Shown in pieces: positions 57,171-64,000 of a stretch of DNA of 64,000 bases (positions are counted from its first letter, which is position 1; the number at the start of each line of letters is the position of its first letter). The DNA lies in assembly GCF_004027225.2 (NCBI RefSeq), contig NC_044290.2:3426906-3490905 (forward strand), written 5' to 3'. Both the position numbers and the translations under genes were made by a program. The stretch is from Strigops habroptila (Eukaryota > Chordata > Aves > Psittaciformes > Psittacidae). The notes beneath the pieces are model-generated. The model did not search any database. It was not told where the DNA came from and saw only the letters and a program-made list of their open reading frames with translations.

Positions 57171-59433
57171 CTATAAAATACATAAAGAATACATTCTAAA
57201 TACAAAAGTGTTACGACTGGAACTCAGGGTTAGTGTACTACTATGTATGTAGCCTCCTGAAACATTTCATGGAACAGTTTTGAAACCTACATCTAAAAAA
57301 CCAGGTTTTGTACAGCTGTAAACTTCATGTACTAGAATACAGTTGATAAAGGCCCCAACTCCTTGTGAGAGCCTGCGGGTCTGGTTTTAACCATACAAAG
57401 CCCTGGCCTTACCTCCCACCCTTCCCACTCCACAGGCTGCATAAGAAGTCAGCAGCACACAACAGAGATGCTGGTTACTATATACCTGGTACCCACTACA
57501 CAAGGAGAGAGCACATCAGCAGAAGACTGAGAAATTCGTATATACACAACCAAGTTCACATATTAAATACTGCCTCCGCTCTTCCCTTTCCACAGTTTTC
57601 ACCACTTCTTTACTACCAGGACAAAATACAATGTCCTATAAACACTACTGGAATTAAAACAGCATAAGGTCTTAAAAATAAGGATAAATTCTGGTGATTC
57701 TCTGCTTAGGCACTGCCTGTTACAGTATTTGAACCTTTTATTCCTTACTGTAACAAATCTGTATGGCTTAGAAGAGAAGAAGGAGTAGAGAGAGAAGATG
57801 CGACAATTCAGTACCGAACAGAATCCCATTTGAACTGCATGCCAAGCTACTGCACCCATCCAGAGCACTCACCGCCTTTTTAATTCAGCAATTCTTCAGT
57901 TTTGGATGTGAGACTGCTAATATTAACATCAAATCACACTGCCTATAGCCATGAAAGCACGAATTTGCAGACTCCTAATGATCTCCTAAAAAAACAAGGT
58001 AAGTGACCTGATCCACCAGCTTATTCAGCACTCACACAAAGCTTTTGCTTTCTCATGGCCTTTGCATCAAGCATTTCAGGACTCCAATTTTCTGCATTTG
58101 CACTCCAGGCATATGTTTGATAAGCCCCATACTAACCTTGCCTTAAACCAGCAGTCCAGGGCCACCCCAGTCTGAGGTGGGGTTTACCAGCATAAAACCA
58201 GCACGGAGCCTCCCTTCAGGGTTTGACACACCTGAAGAACTGATGGATCTCCACAGCAGCGGCAGCGAACAGGCATCATGGTGCTGTCAACGGGGGTTTT
58301 TCAAAGCAAGCAGGGGCTTGGACACCAGTTTGACAGCAAACATCAGCACTTTGCTTCTGCCTTTGGAAGCCTAAATAACCTTTCACCTTTGCTTATTTCT
58401 AACACAAAAAAGGAACTCTGAATATATAAAAAAGAACTAGTAATATCTGAAGAGCAGAGAATAAAATAAAACCACCTTTGCTTTTTCAAAATATACCACC
58501 AGCTTCAGAAACTAAGTTTATCCTAACTCTGACAATTAAAAAAGTAGATAAAAAAATCTAAAAATAAGATAAAAAATATCTAAAAAATGGCACAAAATGT
58601 GGAATTAATTTTAAATCTCAAAAATTTGCATATTCAACATGTATGTGAAAACTATTTTGCTTTCAATATAAATCTGTCACCCATCAATACATAATATTAC
58701 TTAGTTTTAATGGGTCTGTTTTAAGTCCTGCTGATTTTACCACTCTACCTGGCCTTCAAAAAACAATAGTATAATCTATGAAACTGATCCTCTGAATGAT
58801 TGAAACGTTGATGAATGGGAAAATGAGAGGTATTACTTGTGGTATTACTACTATTATTATAGACATGTAAGCATTCACAAACACTGCAATCTGAAGTACT
58901 CTATACTTCTGCAGAGGATGAAGCTGTTTGCAATCTGCCCGAGGCCACAAGACTGAGAAAGCACGCTCTAGACCTAGTCTGCTCCATCAAAAACAATTAA
59001 CCATTTCAGCCAGGAAGCTTCTCCGACTGGGATAACGGACCAGCCCCCAGCCCTTGTGCCAGCAGAGCAGAGGGAACACCAGGGAAGAGCAGGCAGAGGG
59101 GTCAGGCAAGAAGCCATGGCCAGGTGAGGATGGGGACTGCTCCTCAGTTGCCATCAAATGCCTCTCCCTGACCAGCTCAGCTCTGGCCATCCAACACCAA
59201 AGTACTCCGAGGTCCTGGTCAGCTGGGGAAAAGCCTGGAAGGGACAAACACATGGCAAAGGGACAAACTGCAGCCTTCTCTAATACTTATTATTTTGTTA
59301 AACTAAGGAGTGATTTTTCCATGGAACTAAAGAAGTGTACAAGAGAATTAAACCCACTAATGGCACAATGCCAGCAGAGTCAATGTTTGCCTGGTTCCAA
59401 AATTTTCTTAAGGAATATTAATTAATTGGAAAC

Positions 59434-59510
59434 ATCCTGCCCGTGGCAGGGGGTTGGAACTGGATGAGCTTCAAGGTCTTTTCCAACCCAAACCAGTCTG
59501 GGATTCTGTA
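59434..59510 (+). mobile_element. short CR1 LINE 3'-end fragment, forward
   Basis: Reads ctgcccgtggcagggggttg, then ggatgagcttcaaggtcttt and tccaacccaaaccagtct. Only the terminal ~75 bases remain. Confidence 0.88.
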
Positions 59511-62500
59511 TTTCACAGAGCAAGGCAGGCTGCTTTTTAGAAAACATTATATTCTCAGTACTGCATCCATCTATCACATCTGATACTTCCAAATAGGTGT
59601 GCATATATATGAATGCAACCATCACTAATGCAAGTCATAGAGTCCACAACACCCTTTACTTTAGTGTAAATTAACAAAGCTGCTTCATTGCAGAGGTGTG
59701 GCCAGAGAAACCCAATTTCAGTGTTGGAAAACAATCTTTCCTTCTACGTATCTGAACAAAGCAAATTAAAATATCAAACCCACCAGATTTTAGAATAACA
59801 TTTCTGCATGTTAGCATTACTGGGTTTTCTGCAATCAACACAGCAACGTGGCTTTTATTTTGTACATCAACATCTCTAAGACTAGTTCAATGAAGCTCTT
59901 ACACAAATACTGTGTATACAAATCACGGTAGCTAGAAAATAACCGTTTAATTACACTACTGAAAGGACATAAAGCAAAAAGAGTGAACAACATCATAGGA
60001 ACACGCTTGATTCCCAAATTCCAGCTTTGTATCTGGCTAGAAATTAGCCTTTAAATACAGCATTAATATTTGCGGAATATATGTTACAAAGACAATAGGA
60101 CTGTATTCTTTGAAAAACCCTCACACCTATTTATTAGTCTCATCTTCAGCAATGTTTAAACAGCAATTTCCCTTTGCTATGCACTGTGAGAAACACCTAC
60201 CCTTCAAAGCGTCTACATTAGATTCCTAATTATTAACTGTCATGTGATATTTGCTCTAAGAACCTCTTTACAAGCCTCTTAAACCTTCTCCTTCCTCCCA
60301 GGGATGTATTTTGAGACTATGGCTATCCCTTGCAGAACACGCAATGTACAAAGACGTCATGTTGTAGCCAACTGCATCCTAAAAAAAGCCCAGCAGACAG
60401 GAACCTTTTGCATACAGTCAGCAGGGGCTGCCTGTGCCGCTGCTGCTCTGTGCTCTCGACACTTAATCAGCCCCAAGGGCCAAGCTGCCACTCTGGAGAG
60501 AGCTCTCACGGTCCCGCCAGAGCAGCCTGCCCACCCCTGCACCTCAAGTCATGCACTGTCACAGCTAATGGGAGGTTGGCAGCTGTGTGAAACCCAGGCA
60601 TTAAAATTTAGCCTTAACGGTGAAATTTGCTTTAATGCAAAAAATATTGTTCAAAATATAAGAGGGGGAAAGGATTGAATACAAAGTGATTTTCAGAACT
60701 AGCACATTGATTAAGTAGCACAAACATTTAAGTAGAAAGCCTCTTGCAAAACTACAATTAAAGGAGTAAAATAAAAGCCTTGAGATTGCTTGCTCTTAAG
60801 ATGTTTGTGATGGGTATCTGCTTATTCTGCATTGAGAGCTGTACATACGCTAAACAATGAGCTTGCTTGTAATAATTATCAGTACTTAATGGTATCTAAA
60901 CTTGTTAATCCAATTTTACCCAAACAAATCCAATAATTACTCCATATGCTTTTTGATGATTACAATCTCGGGAATCCCAACTGCATAAGAAAGTGTTACA
61001 AGCAATTGTAGGTGGATTTTATTAATATAATGAATAGGATCAGTCTAACAGATTTCAATTACAACAATAGCTTTTAAGTACATTTCTATGACATAAGGAA
61101 AGAACATGCATAAATGAAAGAAACTGGTTAAGCCACATAATACTGATTTATGGCAGCTTTTTCCTTTCATTCACCTCATTAACATTTCTCTATATTTCAG
61201 AAGCCCCCACGCTCCTTTATAAAACTTGCATTTCTAAAGCCTTCAAGGACCAGACATTCCAGAAGAGAAACAGTTAAACCCAGAAATGCATTCTTGGCTG
61301 CTACTGTGACAGGATTTATTTACAGCTTCTATTAAACACAGCAGCTCCATTACAAAGTGCTGGATGTGAGAAGAATTTTTGATTATACAATGCCAATGCC
61401 TCACTGCGTTAAACATATCATGCCAGTGTATTATTTTTTTCCTTCAGCAATTCGTTCAGGTCATTGTTTGATGGGTTTATGAATTCATTACAGGAAACAG
61501 ATGGATCCCATAATTCAGAGCTATTCTCCCAGCCAATCATATGGGCAATTTTTTTCCTCATCTTTGCTCCCCCCTCCAAATCAACCTTAATGAAGCCACT
61601 TCCTCCATGTCCAATTCCCCGCACATACACACTGCAGTGACGACTGCTGCTTATTAAAGCAACCTCCAAACACTAAATGCTTTCAAAATCAAGCCCATCA
61701 GGAGCACGCTCATACACAAACCCCCACTCTGAAGTCAGACAGAAAGCCATGAACTTACCCAAGTCGGGTGAAGATAACCCAAAAATACAGGATTGTAGTG
61801 GGCAAAACCAGATGTCCTGATTAGTCAGAAACCCATTTTTATATGGTGAAAAAAGGCCTCCTTTAGGAAAAAAATGTTGCCCCCCCAATCTACTTTCAAA
61901 GGATGAATTTTCATTTAGCAAATTATCTCCTTTGTCTACTAAGCGCTGGTATTTTTTATCCACAGTGACATCTACTGGCAAAAGTACAGGTATTTCAGTA
62001 AACTATCGCACAAAACCCTACTTCCCAATGTTTCTATACAAAAGTGGGTAATTTTCTGTTTGCACCTTCCCTTCCTCCAAATACACAAACTCCTCCTGAA
62101 AGAAAAATGCAAAAAAGTTACAATCTAAAGCCAAGAGAATCCCAAAATTAGTTTTGACTATTACCCAAAATGGCAAAATGTAACCAGAAGCTGCAATTTA
62201 ACATCAAAGCCCACATTCAGGGTTAAAAGTGAAAAAGTATGTGTTATGATGGCCTTAGAACTTTAACACCTTTTATTTAAAGAAATCCTTCAATTTTGTA
62301 CCAATTCCTCAACGTATCATTTATCCAATACTCAGAACAAAGTCTTTTCCCAGTTTAACTTTATTCCCCCCCCTTGCCATTTGACCTCCTAACTGACGAC
62401 AACGCATCTTCTACTTCCTCTTCCAGACGTTTCCTTTCCACTTCCTTCTCTTGACTTTTGCAACCTTTCCTGCCTCCTTCTTCAGTTTTTCAACACCCCA

Positions 62501-62868
62501 CTTCTAATAACCTCTTTTTCCAACAGTCTCTACAGACTTCTCTCACTTCTACCAATTTAGTCCTTGTACACAGAACTTGACTTTATAACTAGGAAATTTC
62601 AAGTCAGGCTTGGAATTTAGAGCAAGCTGCAAAGTTCATGGAAAACCTTTAAATCAATTGTTAGGATTTCTCGACCATCTTCAACAACCCAATTTTGTGT
62701 AATTTAGTGGTAGGAGATAATGAAGGAAGTTCCTTGAAAAGATAAGACTATCCAATCCCTCATCCCTGCTCCAGTCTCCTCTGCTTTAGCAGCAGCAATG
62801 GTACACAGTGTGGTTGTACAGCCAGCCTCAGCCTCACGCCTCCACAAACCAGCTCTCATACAATCACA

Positions 62869-62973
62869 GATTGGTTTGAGTTCCAACCCAATGGAACTCA
62901 TCCAGTTCCAACCCTGTGCCACAGGCAGGGATACCTTCCACCGGATCAGGTTGCTCTGTCCAACCTGGCTTTA
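62869..62973 (-). mobile_element. short CR1 LINE 3'-end fragment, inverted
   Basis: Reads acaatcacagattggtttga, then gaactcatccagttccaacc and gttgctctgtccaacctggc, the reverse complement of the CR1 terminus with small insertions. About 105 bases. Confidence 0.85.
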
Positions 62974-64000
62974 GTTCTTAATAATTGCTATTGCTTACAT
63001 GTTACCTCTTAAAACTATTAATGTTTTATATATAATGCAACCGATTAAAACTATTAATGCAGTTACACACTGCATAATGAATGAAACTTGGCAGAGCTTG
63101 CAACTCCAGAAAAGAAAAAGGAATCAAAGCTCAGAATCCACCCATATAGAACTGCACCAGCCTAAACCCAAATCACAACCGAAAAGGCTTTTTACAACAG
63201 CAGAAAAAAGAACAGGTTTTAAGAATCTCTTTCAAGAAAGAGATATTTTATTCAGGACATACTTACAGGTGAAGGCTTTTCTGCTTGTTGTGGAGTAATG
63301 TTTCAGTGATGTTTACCAATGTGTTTGTTGGCTGATGGAGCTCTCCAACCATGCACAAATGGTTCTGGGTTTGCACGAGAAGGTACCTATGTAAGGGTGA
63401 ATTCAAACCCTGCAGCTCCCAGCCTGATCTGCTCACCTGAACACACTTCACAGGCTTCACGAAGATATGAGCATCATGTATTCTGTAACTGTATTCAGCC
63501 ATACGATCACTGCGTGAGGTTAGCAGGGAACTATCCACCATAATTAATTCCTAATTTTGATGCTGAGAAACCTTTGAAAATGTGTCATCCAGAAAGATTT
63601 TACAATCATCTGTGGGAAACCACTATTTTATGAGGACATCATATGAACTTACAGGGCTCACAGTGATGAGCCAGTCACAAATCATCTTCCCAACAGTGAG
63701 ACTCCCATATTACCCCATTAAAAATTAAACGTTTTATTTTAATCTTTATTCCTCGATCTGCTAGAACCATCGAGATATTAAAGCAAGCTGGAAAATGTAT
63801 TCCATTCGGCTGCATATCATCATTTTTGAAGTACTAAACCAACTTTTCTTAAACAGACATCGGTGTTGGCAGTCCTGTGGGTTGTCCAAAGCTCCCCACT
63901 GCCAGCTGGCACGCTACCTAGAACACAGAACCATTAACTTCACACTTAAGACCTCAGCAGATGGAAAGGGAATAAATGGCACTAAATAAGGAGCTGTTTT

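Larger units (their letters stand above)
56827..64000 (-). other. TNRC6C intron upstream of window exon 1 (runs off the right edge)
   Basis: 7,174 bases. CR1 fragments lie at about 56961-57170, 59434-59510 and 62869-62973. I looked for the expected upstream Lys-rich coding exon (KKKKEAAQKK-like in TNRC6A) on the minus strand and did not find it. Good isolated donor-like sites (CACCT/GTAAGTAT near 63268, ACTTGG/GTAAGTTC near 61758) have no convincing exon attached. Confidence 0.8.

Noticed and set aside
61418..61981. Minus-strand open frames of 83 and 102 codons, with a good donor-like site near 61758, considered as an upstream TNRC6C exon
   Set aside because: The translation has no similarity to the expected Lys-rich TNRC6 N-terminus, and no convincing acceptor in phase was found.
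62400..62530. Pyrimidine-rich stretch that translates on the minus strand to Lys/Glu-rich residues, considered as the missing Lys-rich exon
   Set aside because: The residue order does not match any TNRC6 N-terminus, and flanking splice sites are poor. It is more likely a CT-rich low-complexity stretch.
63263..63541. Minus-strand frame ending at a strong donor-like GTAAGTAT
   Set aside because: No TNRC6-like residues, base before the donor is T, and phase with window exon 1 is not supported. A noncoding alternative exon cannot be excluded.

Overview
The window comes from a bird genome. Its dispersed repeats are almost all CR1-type LINE fragments with the typical avian 3' end (the tail that reads CCAACCCAAACCAT... 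on the sense strand), and I see no mammalian SINEs. It holds one recognisable gene, TNRC6C (a GW182-family protein), on the minus strand. The gene runs from an internal 5' coding exon at 56.8 kb down to the stop codon at 2142, followed by 3' UTR to the window edge.

I placed 20 coding exons by hand from protein similarity and GT/AG splice sites. All 19 junctions keep the frame. Joined, they give 5,705 coding bases, or about 1,900 residues plus stop, starting with the last two bases of a Val codon. The start codon of the long isoform lies beyond the right edge. A second start with a strong Kozak context, at 40300-40302, matches the N-terminus of the shorter reference human TNRC6C.

Layout, left to right (3' to 5' for the gene): 1-2141 is 3' UTR with long A-rich tracts (as read in the mRNA), a G-quadruplex candidate and miRNA seed matches. 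2142-7752 holds the exons for the RRM and C-terminal tail. 9.9-14.5 kb holds the PAM2 (PABP-binding) and silencing-domain exons. 16.3-20.6 kb holds the Gln-rich and P-rich exons. 26.4-27.7 kb holds the UBA-like domain. 29-30.6 kb holds the end of the GW-repeat region. 37.9-40.5 kb is one 2.6-kb exon carrying most GW repeats (Argonaute binding). 40.5-56.5 kb is a 16-kb intron with a CpG-rich patch that may be an internal promoter. 56.5-56.8 kb is the most 5' coding exon in view. 56.8-64 kb is intron.

The exons build a modular silencing scaffold: GW repeats bind Argonaute, the UBA-like and Q-rich parts follow, and the PAM2/RRM/C-terminal part recruits PABP and deadenylases. I found no second protein gene, no tRNA or rRNA, and no sign of a new biological system. 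The points worth a second look concern regulation and isoforms: the internal promoter candidate, the alternative start, a NAGNAG acceptor, and 3' UTR elements suggesting that the gene could be controlled by the pathway it serves.
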